Origin: Micromonospora sp. WMMD980
GTDB taxonomy: Bacteria; Actinomycetota; Actinomycetes; Mycobacteriales; Micromonosporaceae
DNA: 64,000 nucleotides
Assembly: GCF_029626035.1 (NCBI RefSeq)
Contig: NZ_JARUBE010000003.1
Coordinates: 5,084,001 to 5,148,000, forward strand
Direction: 5' to 3'
Shown here: piece after piece, positions 33,040 through 42,026 of the stretch
Layout of the letters: each line of letters begins with the position of its first letter
How positions within the stretch are numbered: the stretch's first letter is position 1
Translations under genes and position numbers: made by a program
Notes under the pieces: model-generated
Told to the model about the DNA's origin: nothing
Databases searched by the model: none
Seen by the model: only the letters and a program-made list of their open reading frames with translations

Positions 33040-35081
33040 CCGGGCGGGGAAGGTTGGGGCCTGGTGATCGGGTCCGGGTCGACGGGGCGGTGTTGACGGT
33101 GGTCGGTGTCGCGGGGCCGGCGGTCCGGCTGGCCGATGCGATGGGCGTGGTCAGCACGGTGCCGTTGGCGGTGTTGCAGGCGTCACCGGGTTTCGCCGTG
33201 GTCGGCGCGGGAGCGCCGGCGGTGGTGCCGGCGGCTGGCCAGTTGGAGGATGTCCCGGCTGCCGTGCTCGAGCAGGCGCTCTGGTGGGAGCAGCACATTC
33301 TGGAAGTGCTGCATGGCCGCCGTCGTGACGGTGACGTCGGCGAGGGGCCGCGTCCGGAGTATGACCCGGTGGTGCAGTCGCTGGCCCGCAGGGAGCGGGC
33401 GAAGGTGGCCGAGCTGAACGCCGCTGGTTGCCCGGCGGCGATTAGTACGGTGCGTCGGTATCGGCTGCGTTATCAGGCGCAGGGGTTGTTCGGGCTGGTT
33501 GATCAGCGGGCGGCGCGGCGCACGCCGGTGTTCGGGCGGGTGGACGAGGCGGTGGTGGAAGCGATGCGCGCGGCGATCGCCGAGACCACGGACGCGTCCT
33601 CACGCACGGCCGGTTTCGTGCTCTGGCGCACCGAGCAGCTGCTCGCCGCCCGCGGTGATGCGGTGGTGGTGCCGTCGCAGCGCACGCTCTACCGGCTGTT
33701 CGACAAGCTCGCCGCGGGCAAGCACGTGACCGGGGCTGCGCGCACCCGCCGGTCGTTGGCCAACCGCCCGGACGGGCCGTTCGGGCAGGTGACGGTTTCC
33801 GCACCGGGTGAGCTGATGCAGATCGACTCGACCCCACTGGACGTGCTGGTCCTGCTCGATGACGGGGTGGTCGGCCGGGTGGAGCTGACCGGCATGATCG
33901 ATGTCGCGACCCGCACGGTCACCGCCGCGGTGTTGCGTCCGACGACGAAGGCGGTGGACGCGTCGGTGCTGCTGGCGCGCACGGTGACGCCCGAGCCGAT
34001 GCGTCCGGGGTGGGTCGACGCGCTGCGGATGTCCCGTTCGGTGCTGCCGCACCAGCGGCTGCTGAGCATCGATGAGCGGCTGGAACACGCCGCTGCCCGT
34101 CCGGTGATCGTTCCGGAGACGATCGTGTGTGATCACGGCAAGGTGTTCGTGTCGCACAACTTCCGGGCGTCCTGCCGGTTCCTGGGGATCAACTTCCAGC
34201 CGGCGCATAAGGCAACGCCGACCGACAAACCCCACATCGAGCGGATGCTGGCGTCGGTCGCGACCGGGTTCACGCAGTTCGTCGCCGGTTACACGGGCGC
34301 GAACGCCGAACGTCGCGGACGCAAGGTCGAGGACGGACCGTTGTGGTCGCTGCTTGAGCTGCAGGAACTACTCGACGAGTGGATCGTCGCGGCATGGCAG
34401 AACCGGCCGCATGACGGCCTGCGGGATCCGGTCAGCCCGGGGCGGGCGTTCACCCCGAACGAGAAGTACGCGGCGCTGATCGAAGCGGCCGGCTACGTCC
34501 CGGTGGCGCTGTCCGGCGCCGACTACATCGAGCTGCTACCGGCCCGCTGGCAGGCGATCAACGCCTACGGCATCCGAATCAACTACCGCACCTACGACGC
34601 CGAGGCGCTCAACCCGCTGCGCGGGCAGCCCTCCGGGGTGACGGCCAAGAACGACCGGTGGGAGATTCACTACGACCCTTACGACGTGTCCCGGGTCTGG
34701 GTGCGTGACCCGGCCGGCGGCTGGATCCGGGCGGGCTGGAAACACCTGGACAGGGTCATCAGTCCGTTCGGGGAACTCGCCTGGGACCACGTCCGCAAGG
34801 GCCTGCCGGAGGCCACCGAGGCCGAGCTCGCCGACGCGGTCAACGCCCTGCTGCAACGCGCGCATCGCGGACCGCCTGAGTCTTCCGCTGCTGCCGCGCC
34901 CTCGCGGCGAGACAGGCGGGTCGTCGCCCGCACCCGCGCCGCGACCCCTGCCGTCCCTCTGCCGTCGCCGCCCTTCGACGGCGCTCAGGACGAGGCGGAC
35001 GGCGAGGACACCGGCCCGATCGCCCCGGTGATCCCGCTGGGAGTGTTCGACGCTCACGAGGAAGCGAAGAAACGCTGGTGA
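33036..35081 (+). CDS. tnsB: TnsB-like transposase (rve/Mu-type DDE)
   Basis: The 681-residue transposase has an N-terminal HTH region (about 125-160, AAISTVRRYRLRYQAQGLFG). The central integrase core shows GELMQIDSTPLDVLVLLDDG (first Asp, about 255-275), PETIVCDHGKVFVSHN (second Asp, about 365) and TPTDKPHIERMLASVATGF (Glu). A Mu-transposase C-terminal beta-barrel follows (about 500-600). It joins the 3' ends of the element to target DNA and binds the terminal repeats. Overlaps of 4 nt on both sides tie it to tnsA and tnsC. The length is close to Tn7 TnsB. Confidence 0.9.
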   Translation: MTGRGRLGPGDRVRVDGAVLTVVGVAGPAVRLADAMGVVSTVPLAVLQASPGFAVVGAGAPAVVPAAGQLEDVPAAVLEQALWWEQHILEVLHGRRRDGDVGEGPRPEYDPVVQSLARRERAKVAELNAAGCPAAISTVRRYRLRYQAQGLFGLVDQRAARRTPVFGRVDEAVVEAMRAAIAETTDASSRTAGFVLWRTEQLLAARGDAVVVPSQRTLYRLFDKLAAGKHVTGAARTRRSLANRPDGPFGQVTVSAPGELMQIDSTPLDVLVLLDDGVVGRVELTGMIDVATRTVTAAVLRPTTKAVDASVLLARTVTPEPMRPGWVDALRMSRSVLPHQRLLSIDERLEHAAARPVIVPETIVCDHGKVFVSHNFRASCRFLGINFQPAHKATPTDKPHIERMLASVATGFTQFVAGYTGANAERRGRKVEDGPLWSLLELQELLDEWIVAAWQNRPHDGLRDPVSPGRAFTPNEKYAALIEAAGYVPVALSGADYIELLPARWQAINAYGIRINYRTYDAEALNPLRGQPSGVTAKNDRWEIHYDPYDVSRVWVRDPAGGWIRAGWKHLDRVISPFGELAWDHVRKGLPEATEAELADAVNALLQRAHRGPPESSAAAAPSRRDRRVVARTRAATPAVPLPSPPFDGAQDEADGEDTGPIAPVIPLGVFDAHEEAKKRW

Positions 35082-36133
35082 CCGCCCGGCCCCAAAACTC
35101 CGACGACGGCACGCACCGGCAGCTGACCACCCTGGCCGGCTGGCGGGCGTTCGTGCAGGAGGCCCCGGTCGCGTCGAAGTTGCTCCCTGAGCGGGACTGG
35201 AACCAGCTGTCCGACCACGATCGCCTGACTTACGACGAGCGGCGCCTGAACTATCACGCCTACCTGCTGGTGGTGGCCACACCCACGATCCGGCAGGTCA
35301 TCACCGAGGGACGCCGCCTTACCTACCTCAACCGCAACGCCCACTCCGGCCGCAGCGGACTGATCCTGTCCGGGGCCGCCCGCACCGGCAAGACCACCGC
35401 CCTGACGCAACTGGGCAAAACCCTCGACGTCATCCACCGGGGACGCCGCCCTGAATCCGCCGGTGACATTCCGACCGTCTACATCACCGTCCCACCGGCC
35501 GCGACGGCGAAGATGATCGCGATCGAGTTCGCCCGGTTCCTCGGCCTGCCCACGGCCCCACGAGCGAACATCACCGACATCATCGAGGCCGTCTGCGGGG
35601 TCTGCATCGACGCGCGCACCGCTCTGATGGCCGTCGACGAGATACACAACCTCGCCCTGGCCACCCGCACCGGCGCCGAGGCCTCCGACATGCTCAAGTA
35701 CTTCTCCGAACGCATCCCCGCCACATTCGTCTACGCCGGCATCGACGTCGAACGCGCCGGTCTGCTGGCCGGCACCCGCGGCGAGCAGATCGCCGGACGC
35801 TTCAGCATGATCCGCACCGAGGCGTTCGCACCCGGCGAGCACTGGACCGGGCTCATCGCCGTCCTGGAAGACAGCCTCCGCCTGCACCGCCACCACCCCG
35901 ACACCCTCACCGGCCTGGGCGACTACCTGCACCAACGCACAAGCGGCATGATCGGCAGCCTGCTGAGGCTCATCCGCGGCGCCGCGGTCCAAGCCGTCCT
36001 CGACGGCACCGAACGCATCACCCGCCGCAGCCTGGACTCCATCCAGATCGACATCGCCGCGCAGACCGCCGCCAGCAGGGCCACCCGCAGACCCCGCCAG
36101 CCCGCGAGCAGGCAAACCGCCCCGATCCCATGA
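35078..36133 (+). CDS. tnsC: TnsC/TniB-like AAA+ regulator ATPase
   Basis: The 351-residue AAA+ protein has Walker A LSGAARTGKTTALTQLGKTL (about 91-110) and Walker B TALMAVDEIHNLALAT (about 180-195). A sensor-like region is present (IPATFVYAGIDVERAGLLAG). In Tn7-like elements TnsC forms filaments on target DNA and links target selectors to TnsA/TnsB. GTG 35078 overlaps the tnsB stop, and its own stop overlaps the tniQ-like ATG. No TnsA-binding extension can be identified by eye. Confidence 0.88.
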   Translation: MTARPQNSDDGTHRQLTTLAGWRAFVQEAPVASKLLPERDWNQLSDHDRLTYDERRLNYHAYLLVVATPTIRQVITEGRRLTYLNRNAHSGRSGLILSGAARTGKTTALTQLGKTLDVIHRGRRPESAGDIPTVYITVPPAATAKMIAIEFARFLGLPTAPRANITDIIEAVCGVCIDARTALMAVDEIHNLALATRTGAEASDMLKYFSERIPATFVYAGIDVERAGLLAGTRGEQIAGRFSMIRTEAFAPGEHWTGLIAVLEDSLRLHRHHPDTLTGLGDYLHQRTSGMIGSLLRLIRGAAVQAVLDGTERITRRSLDSIQIDIAAQTAASRATRRPRQPASRQTAPIP

Positions 36134-37164
36134 GCCGCGACACCACGCCCGACCGTCCGCAGCGGCTACCCCGGCACGTTGCGCTGAGCCCAGGGGAAAG
36201 CCCAGAGTCGTTCCTGCGGCGTCTAGCCACCGCCAACCACCTGCGCCCCAGCTACCTGCGCACCTATCTCAGTTCCACGCCGGGAACCGTTGGTGGTCTC
36301 CAGGTCTCACGCCTGGCGGCCGTGACAGGCCGCACGACCGACGAGCTCACCCGGGTGATGCCCGCCCTCCGACCGGCAGCGCCCGGCCCCCCACTGCGCA
36401 CACCGCGGCCAACCGACGCGACGCCCGTCACGCGGGAACCCCACGATCCGGCGGGCCTGCCCTCGGCCCTGCGCCGCGCAGCCGGCGCAGACGAAACCGT
36501 CAACCGACTGAGCAGGCAATTCGCGGTCCCGCGACGCACGATCATCCGAGCGCTAACGAACCAGACCGGGCCCCGCCACCACAACCGCAGCCCATGGAAC
36601 AACCCCGTGCTGAACCACGTCGCCGGCCACCTCGACCACCTCATCGCCCAGAACCCGACGGCGACGATCTGGTCGATCTGGCAGCAGCTGCAAGCCGAGC
36701 AGGCCCTGACGGTCTCCTACTGGACCGTCCGCAACTACGTCAACCGCGCCCGCGCTGACCCCGCCGACACCGCATCCGCCCAATTCCTACTCAGCAGAGC
36801 CGAACTGTTCACCGCGATTCGCGCACACGCAGCCGGCCACGACCTCATCACCGCACTGGCCAGCCAGTTCCTCACCGACCCCGCAGTCGTCGAGCAAGCC
36901 CTCACCGGCCGGGCACCGGAACCAGCCACACCAAAAGCGCAGAGCACCTACAGCAACCCCATCCTGGATCGGCTCCGCCCCCACATCGACCAGATGATCA
37001 CCACCGAACCAGACATCACGATCGTGTCCATCTGGCAGCGCCTCGTCGACGACCACCACGCCGAGACCTCGTATCACACCGTCCGTGACTACGTCTCCCG
37101 CGAACACCGCCAGCACTCCATCGGCAGCCGAACCCGTCAACGACCGAACCCGAACGCTCCCTAA
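36130..37164 (+). CDS. TniQ-like target-selection protein with two IstA-like repeats
   Basis: The 344-residue protein starts with a TniQ signature: LSPGESPESFLRRLATANHL, then RPSYLRTYLS (about 18-48). It has no cysteine, so the zinc finger usual in TniQ/TnsD is missing. The rest holds two similar segments, NNPVLNHVAGHLDHLI ... IWSIWQQLQAE ... SYWTVRNYVNRA (about 157-210) and SNPILDRLRPHIDQMI ... IVSIWQRLVDD ... SYHTVRDYVSRE (about 280-330). They resemble the DNA-binding HTH of IS21 IstA. Each is preceded by an HTH-like 'LSRQFAVPRRTIIRAL' or 'LASQFLTDPAVVEQAL' stretch. It probably chooses the target site by binding DNA. It is the last gene before the right end. Confidence 0.75.
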   Translation: MSRDTTPDRPQRLPRHVALSPGESPESFLRRLATANHLRPSYLRTYLSSTPGTVGGLQVSRLAAVTGRTTDELTRVMPALRPAAPGPPLRTPRPTDATPVTREPHDPAGLPSALRRAAGADETVNRLSRQFAVPRRTIIRALTNQTGPRHHNRSPWNNPVLNHVAGHLDHLIAQNPTATIWSIWQQLQAEQALTVSYWTVRNYVNRARADPADTASAQFLLSRAELFTAIRAHAAGHDLITALASQFLTDPAVVEQALTGRAPEPATPKAQSTYSNPILDRLRPHIDQMITTEPDITIVSIWQRLVDDHHAETSYHTVRDYVSREHRQHSIGSRTRQRPNPNAP

Positions 37165-37331
37165 CCCGGTCGCAGCGCGACGGCCAACACCACGATCAGG
37201 TTCAGATTCGGTGGCACAGATCTCAAGCCCGACGGCCACATCTGAGCACGCGAACCAACTTCTTTGCCATCGAAGATGAACCGTCCCTGGTCACGACGAC
37301 CAACACGGTTCAACTTCGCTGTCAACGGACA

Positions 37332-39006
37332 CGCCCTGACTGAAGCCGCAGCCGTCACCGCACTCGGCCAGCCGTCTCCGCCCCGCCACTCGACGACGAC
37401 AGCGCGTCTGAGCAGGACTGTGAGCAGCGAACTGCTGACGCCCGCACGGTCACGGCAGCGCTCGCAGAAACCCGCGGCCATCGACTCCCGCCACTCACAC
37501 CCCTTGCCGGAGGCCGTCCGCCTGTCGGCCGCAGCGGTGCGCGGCAGGCCCCGGTCGGCGGGCCGCCAACGCGCCATCCCGCCGGCAGGCGACCGATCGC
37601 CGCGCGCGGCCCGGACACCGATGACGATCGGACGCCTGCGGCGATGACATTTCGGCGTCGTCGACGGAGTGAGCCGCAGTCGGCCGTGAGGTGCGCACGG
37701 TCGCGGCGACACCGGCGGCCGCCGCCGACGCCCCGGCCGCCGCCGAGATCGCCGACAGTCGTGCGCTGGCCGGGAGGTGTCACCGATGCCGGGTGCGCAC
37801 TGGTGGCGCGATGACCGTCCCAACGATGTTTGTCGATTTAGGTGGACACGGCGGCAATGCCGGCGGCCATGACAGCGGTACCGCCGTGGACGTGTCATCG
37901 AGACCACCGGCGCCGTGTCCCGATGACAGTGACAGCGACCGGACGCCTATGCCTGCGGACATGTCGGCGGTCGCGATGACCGTGTCGCCGCGAGGGGCCG
38001 CCGGATGGCATCTCACGCCGCGCTGTGACGATCCGGCATCCACACACGTCGTTGACGTGCTGTCCGAGCAGCTCGCTGAGCTGCACTTTGACATCTCGGG
38101 CGGCCACGCCGTGCCCGTGACCGGCGCGCCGCAGTCACATCGTCAAGACCGGCGCCGGGCACGACGGGCGTCACAGTCACGCCGCCCGCGCAGTCATTGC
38201 GCTGCGGCAGGTCGGTCACGCCGGCGGGTGGTGTCATGACATCAGCGCATGTCCCGCGCGGACGCGGCGAGACAACCATGACATCCACTCTGGTGGATGA
38301 CACGTGACATGCCAGTGGCCGCCCTTCTGGTGTCCGCGGCGGTCGCCCCGCCACCGGTGGCCATGCTGCCGCGCGGATCGGATCCGCGAGAGCGACGGCA
38401 TAGACCGGTGGTTCCTTCCCCAGGCCGTTGTGCCCCGCGTGGCCCGGGCTGAACGTCAAGCGTCTGTGTCTGGACAGCCCTGCGCACGACGGCCTCGGGC
38501 AGTTTGTGTCGTCGAGCCCCGGGCGCGAGTGGGCGTCTCCCTCCGACGACCCGGTCCTCGTCGCACCGGCGGACGCGTCGCCCCGGCTGGGCTGAGGTGT
38601 CGCCGGCCTCGCTGCGGCACCTCGACCCCGGGAAGCCCGCGTCCGGAGCCTCTGTGAGCGCGAATGATCAGGTCAACGCCGTCGGAGCCAGCCGGCCGGG
38701 TGTGCGCTGTGAGTTTTCGTGAGCGAGGCAGGCGTTCGCCAGAGCACACAAACGCGGCCTTTTAGGTGTCAGCGCACACCACGCCCGCACCGCAGCCCGC
38801 AGCACCACGGCGCCCGTTCAACTCGCCGGGTCGTCCCAGCCTCCACCCATCCCCGTGCCGGTTCGGCGTCGTCGATGATCCGCCGTCGTCCGGGCGACGG
38901 CGCGGGGATGGCCTGGTGGCGGCCTGCGAGCCACTGCACCGGCTGGCCGCCCAGAGGCGGCACGGCCGCCTCTGCTGTCTCCATCACCGGAAGGACCGCC
39001 CGCACG
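37332..39006. other. 1.7-kb non-coding region, ATGACA cluster and regulatory repeats
   Basis: No supported gene is seen; frames are Arg/Pro/Ser-rich and lack ribosome sites. Eight ATGACA/TGTCAT words lie at 37644, 37869, 37893, 37923, 38232, 38236, 38278 and 38297. CATCCAC/GTGGATG forms a hairpin near 38282-38299. The right end holds the iteron block at 38707-38754 upstream of xis-int. It may be an origin or control region of the integrative element. Confidence 0.5.
38707..38754 (+). promoter_or_regulatory. Iterons plus 26-bp block upstream of xis-int
   Basis: On the complementary strand the units CTCACGAAAA and CTCACAGCGC are adjacent. The 26 bp at 38729-38754 match 30809-30834 perfectly in inverse orientation and contain GGCGTTCGCC. 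The order relative to the downstream genes is the same at both sites. It lies about 250 bp upstream of the excisionase start. Confidence 0.68.
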
Positions 39007-39402
39007 ATGAGCACCCCTGACCAGCACGCCACCCACACGACCCCTACCCACTCCACCGGCGACGGCTCGCGCGAGACGTGGACCGCGGCGCGGATCCGCG
39101 CCCTGGGCGCGGTCACCGATCTGGGCACCGCCGCCAGGATCTTCGGGCTGTCCCGATCCGTCGCCTACGACCTGGCCAAACGCGACCGGTTCCCCGTACC
39201 GGTGCTGCGCTTCGGCAGCCGCTACCGCGTACCGGTCGCGGCGATCCTGACCGCCCTGCACCTGCCCACCACCGACAACCCCGGGCCTCCGACAGGGCCG
39301 ACCGAGGGCGACTTGACCCCGGGTGGAAGTCACGCGTCGATCACCCCGTACCGAATCCGCAGCCCCCGGCTGCCGCACACCCCGACCGAAGGGAACACCT
39401 GA
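39007..39402 (+). CDS. xis: Excisionase-like HTH protein
   Basis: The 131-residue protein has a MerR-type helix-turn-helix, VTDLGTAARIFGLSRSVAYD then LAKRDRFPVPVLRFGSRYRV (about 37-78). This is the form seen in excisionases that sit next to actinomycete integrases. It would bend attachment-site DNA and favour excision. ATG 39007 has GGAAGGA about 10 nt upstream. The integrase ATG follows its stop by 2 nt, so the two are cotranscribed. The tail after residue 90 is low-complexity. Confidence 0.8.
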   Translation: MSTPDQHATHTTPTHSTGDGSRETWTAARIRALGAVTDLGTAARIFGLSRSVAYDLAKRDRFPVPVLRFGSRYRVPVAAILTALHLPTTDNPGPPTGPTEGDLTPGGSHASITPYRIRSPRLPHTPTEGNT

Positions 39403-39404
39403 TC

Positions 39405-40883
39405 ATGGCGGACGGATCCGTCTTCAAACGCTGCTCCTGCCGCGACCGCGACGGCCGTAAAATCGGCAACCGCTGCCCCCAGCTACGCCGCCCCAGCGGG
39501 GCGTGGAGCCCCACCCACGGCCGGTGGGCCTACCAACTCGAACTGCCCACCCACCCCGGCAAACCCCGCCGGCAACTACGCCGCAGCACCTTCGACACCC
39601 GCGACGCCGCCACCGCCGACCGCGACCACGCCAAAGCGCTCCTCGCACTCGCCGCCGACGACCCGGCCGTCGCCGCCGAGATCGCCGACCTGCTGCTCAC
39701 CGTCACCTCCGGCGCCCCGCTGCCGGACCGCGACACCATCGCCCGCCGCGTCCGCGCCGGACTACCGGCCACCGTCACCACCACCGTCGGCGAGTACCTC
39801 GAGTCGTGGCTGGCGTCGCGCCGCAACCTGCGCAGCGTCCAACCCAACACCCTGCTCGCCTACGAGTCCCACATCCGCACCCACCTGATCCCCCACCTCG
39901 GCGCCATCCCGCTGGTCAAGCTACGGGTGGAGCACATCGAGGCCATGTTCACCGCGATCGCCGACCGCTCCACCGCCATCGAGATCGCCCGGCAGAGCGA
40001 CAAGCCGTGGATCCGCGCCACGGTCCGCGGCCGACGCACCACCAGACCGGCCAGCATGCACCGCATCCGCGCCACCCTGCGCAAGGCGCTCAACGACGCC
40101 ATCCGCCGCGGCAACCACCGGCTCATCGACTTCAACCCCGCCGCCCACATCGAGCTGCCCTCCGGCGTACGCCCCAAAGCCCGCGTCTGGACCGCCAACG
40201 CCGTCCAACGCTGGCGCGACACCGGCGAGCGGCCCAGCCCCGTCATGGTGTGGACACCGCAGCAGGCCGGCGAGTTCCTCGACCACGCCGAAGAACACGA
40301 CCCCGTCCTCTACCCGCTGTTCACGCTGATCCTGCACCGGGGCCTGCGCCGAGGCGAAGCCGTCGGACTCACCGACACCGCCGTCGACCTCGACAACTCC
40401 CTGATCCACGTCACCCAACAGATGGCCACCCACGGCTACACCCCCGTGATCAAGAAGGTCAAGTCCGAGTCCGGTAACCGGATCATGGCCCTGGCCAGCA
40501 TCACCCGGGCCGTCCTGCGCGCCCACCACACCCGGCGCGCCCAATGGAAACTCGCCGCCGGCCCGGCCTGGCCCGACACCGGGCTGTTCTTCGTCCAACC
40601 CGACGGGCAGCCCTGGCACCCCAACGCCGTCACCGACCGCTTCGAGAACCTCGTCCGCGACGCCGGCCTACCCCCGATCCGGCTGCACGACCTGCGCCAC
40701 TGCGCCGCCACCTACCTCAAAGCCGCCGGCGCCGACCTCAAAGACATCCAGGAACTCCTCGGCCACTCCTCCGCCGCCATGACCGACGTCTACACCTCCG
40801 TCATCGCCGAACTCGACGTCGAACGCGCCAAAGCCGAAGCCGCCGCCAAACTCCTCCCCCGCCGGCGCAGACGCGCAGCCTAG
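39405..40883 (+). CDS. int: Tyrosine site-specific integrase
   Basis: The 492-residue recombinase has an N-terminal Cys-containing basic segment (MADGSVFKRCSCRDRDGRKI) and a SAM-like core-binding domain at about 125-245. The catalytic domain shows LILHRGLRRGEAVGLTDTAV (Arg), PPIRLHDLRHCAATYLKAAG (His-x-x-Arg), IQELLGHSSAAMTDVYTSV (His and nucleophilic Tyr). It matches integrases of actinomycete integrative and conjugative elements, which usually insert into tRNA genes. ATG 39405 follows xis directly. No tRNA-type attachment site is seen just after the stop, so the element has probably been rearranged or truncated on this side. Confidence 0.92.
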   Translation: MADGSVFKRCSCRDRDGRKIGNRCPQLRRPSGAWSPTHGRWAYQLELPTHPGKPRRQLRRSTFDTRDAATADRDHAKALLALAADDPAVAAEIADLLLTVTSGAPLPDRDTIARRVRAGLPATVTTTVGEYLESWLASRRNLRSVQPNTLLAYESHIRTHLIPHLGAIPLVKLRVEHIEAMFTAIADRSTAIEIARQSDKPWIRATVRGRRTTRPASMHRIRATLRKALNDAIRRGNHRLIDFNPAAHIELPSGVRPKARVWTANAVQRWRDTGERPSPVMVWTPQQAGEFLDHAEEHDPVLYPLFTLILHRGLRRGEAVGLTDTAVDLDNSLIHVTQQMATHGYTPVIKKVKSESGNRIMALASITRAVLRAHHTRRAQWKLAAGPAWPDTGLFFVQPDGQPWHPNAVTDRFENLVRDAGLPPIRLHDLRHCAATYLKAAGADLKDIQELLGHSSAAMTDVYTSVIAELDVERAKAEAAAKLLPRRRRRAA

Positions 40884-41393
40884 GGAAGTTCCGTGCCAAG
40901 GTCGGGCGGCAGCCACGGCTCCCGCCCGGCTCTCGTCCTCGAAGACCGGCCGCAACGAGGACATCCCACCCATCTGCGGCGGCGGCCCGCCCGAATCTCG
41001 GCCGGGATCCTGGACACACATCACCATCGCGCAGGAACGGCGGCGACCCTCAAAGCCGATCGCGAAGCTGCCACCAAGTTCGAGACCATGGACCACGGCG
41101 GGGCTCGGCGAAGTCATCGCCTCCCCCGCGCCGCTGGACATCGGCGTCAACCGCGGCCACGTCATGTTCACCCACAACGCCGCCGTCGGATGAGCGGCGC
41201 AGTGAGCGGCTCCGGCAGCTCCACAACGAGCCGTCGAAGCAGAGGAGACAGGATCAAGAGCAACAAGGATGGACTTCTGCCATCGACCCTCCCCGCCCGG
41301 GAAGCGCGCCAGCCGCTCCGGCCTGTGCAATACGTCTACTCACCCAAGTCCTGGACGCCCGCCCGCCAGTTCCCGTGATGACCTGGAGAAGCG
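40884..41393. other. Region with an unidentified C-terminal remnant
   Basis: A frame ending at TGA 41191-41193 reads GLGEVIASPAPLDIGVNRGH then VMFTHNAAVG, which looks like genuine protein. No start or family is recognisable. The rest of the 510 bp shows nothing. Confidence 0.35.
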
Positions 41394-42026
41394 ATGACAG
41401 TTCCGCACAGCAACAGCATCCGCAACCACTGGTACTGGCGGCCGGGCTGGGGCGTCGGCTCCCGCTTCTACGCCTGGCACATCACCTTCGACGGGCAACC
41501 CGAGGTCGCCGAGCTCGCCGACCGGCACCGCCCACTACTCTCCCCGCACCCCAGCCTCGACGTGATCCCGAGCCGGTGGCTTCACCTCACCATGCAGGGC
41601 CTCGGCTTCGTCCAGGACGTCGCCGCCGCCGACGTCAACGCCATCGTCGCCGCCGCACGGGACCGCTGCGGACAGCTCGCGCCCTTCGCGCTCACCATCG
41701 GCGCGCCTCACGTCGACCCCGAGTCCATCCAGATCGCCGTCGCCCCGGTCGAACCCGTGCGGCAGCTACGCGCCGCGATCCGCGCCGTGATCGCCGATGT
41801 CTGGGGAGCCGACCGGGTTCCGGAGGCCGTCGAGCCGTACCACCCGCACCTCAGCCTGGCGTACACCAACACCGACGCTTCCGCGGTGCCGCTGATCGAG
41901 ACTCTGAAGGACGCACCGAAGATCCACGCCGACGCCGTCATCGACTCATGCCAGCTCATCGTCCTCCATCGCGACGAAGGCATGTATGTCTGGGAGCCCT
42001 ACGCCACCGTGAAGCTCGGATCGTGA
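41394..42026 (+). CDS. 2H phosphoesterase / 2'-5' RNA ligase-like protein
   Basis: The 210-residue protein carries the two H-x-T/S-x motifs of the 2H superfamily: SRWLHLTMQGLGFV (about 62-75) and YHPHLSLAYTNTD (about 149-161). The family includes RNA 2',3'-cyclic phosphodiesterases and related hydrolases acting on RNA ends or small nucleotides. Which substrate applies here cannot be told from sequence. ATG 41394 has GGAGAAG 6-7 nt upstream. It stands alone on the + strand downstream of the integrase and may be passenger DNA of the element or the chromosomal flank. Confidence 0.82.
   Translation: MTVPHSNSIRNHWYWRPGWGVGSRFYAWHITFDGQPEVAELADRHRPLLSPHPSLDVIPSRWLHLTMQGLGFVQDVAAADVNAIVAAARDRCGQLAPFALTIGAPHVDPESIQIAVAPVEPVRQLRAAIRAVIADVWGADRVPEAVEPYHPHLSLAYTNTDASAVPLIETLKDAPKIHADAVIDSCQLIVLHRDEGMYVWEPYATVKLGS

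Larger units (their letters stand above)
32174..37331 (+). mobile_element. Tn7-like transposon, complete, no cargo (5158 bp)
   Basis: Left end TGTCCGTTGCCAGCGAAG (32174 onward) and right end, read inward from 37331, TGTCCGTTGACAGCGAAG form 24-bp inverted repeats with one mismatch. Both begin 5'-TGT. The flanks are the direct 5-mer CGCCC at 32169-32173 and 37332-37336, the duplication size of Tn7/Mu-like transposition. Subterminal copies of TTGCCATCGAA lie at 32201-32211 and 37264-37274 and are likely TnsB sites. The four genes tnsA, tnsB, tnsC and tniQ-like fill the element, each overlapping the next by 4 nt. There is no tnsD, tnsE, CRISPR or cargo gene. Confidence 0.93.

Noticed and set aside
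37161..37907. 248-residue - strand frame spanning the right end of the Tn7-like element
   Set aside because: It crosses the transposon boundary and is low-complexity. A short GCEWRES-AAGFCERC part looked zinc-finger-like but has no start or ribosome site.
38719..39006. N-terminal extension of the excisionase
   Set aside because: The extension is Ser/Pro/Arg-rich and includes the iteron block. A ribosome site precedes ATG 39007.
40893..41378. Open frame after the integrase
   Set aside because: Arg/His-rich shadow composition. Only a short C-terminal remnant in another frame (ending 41193) looks real.
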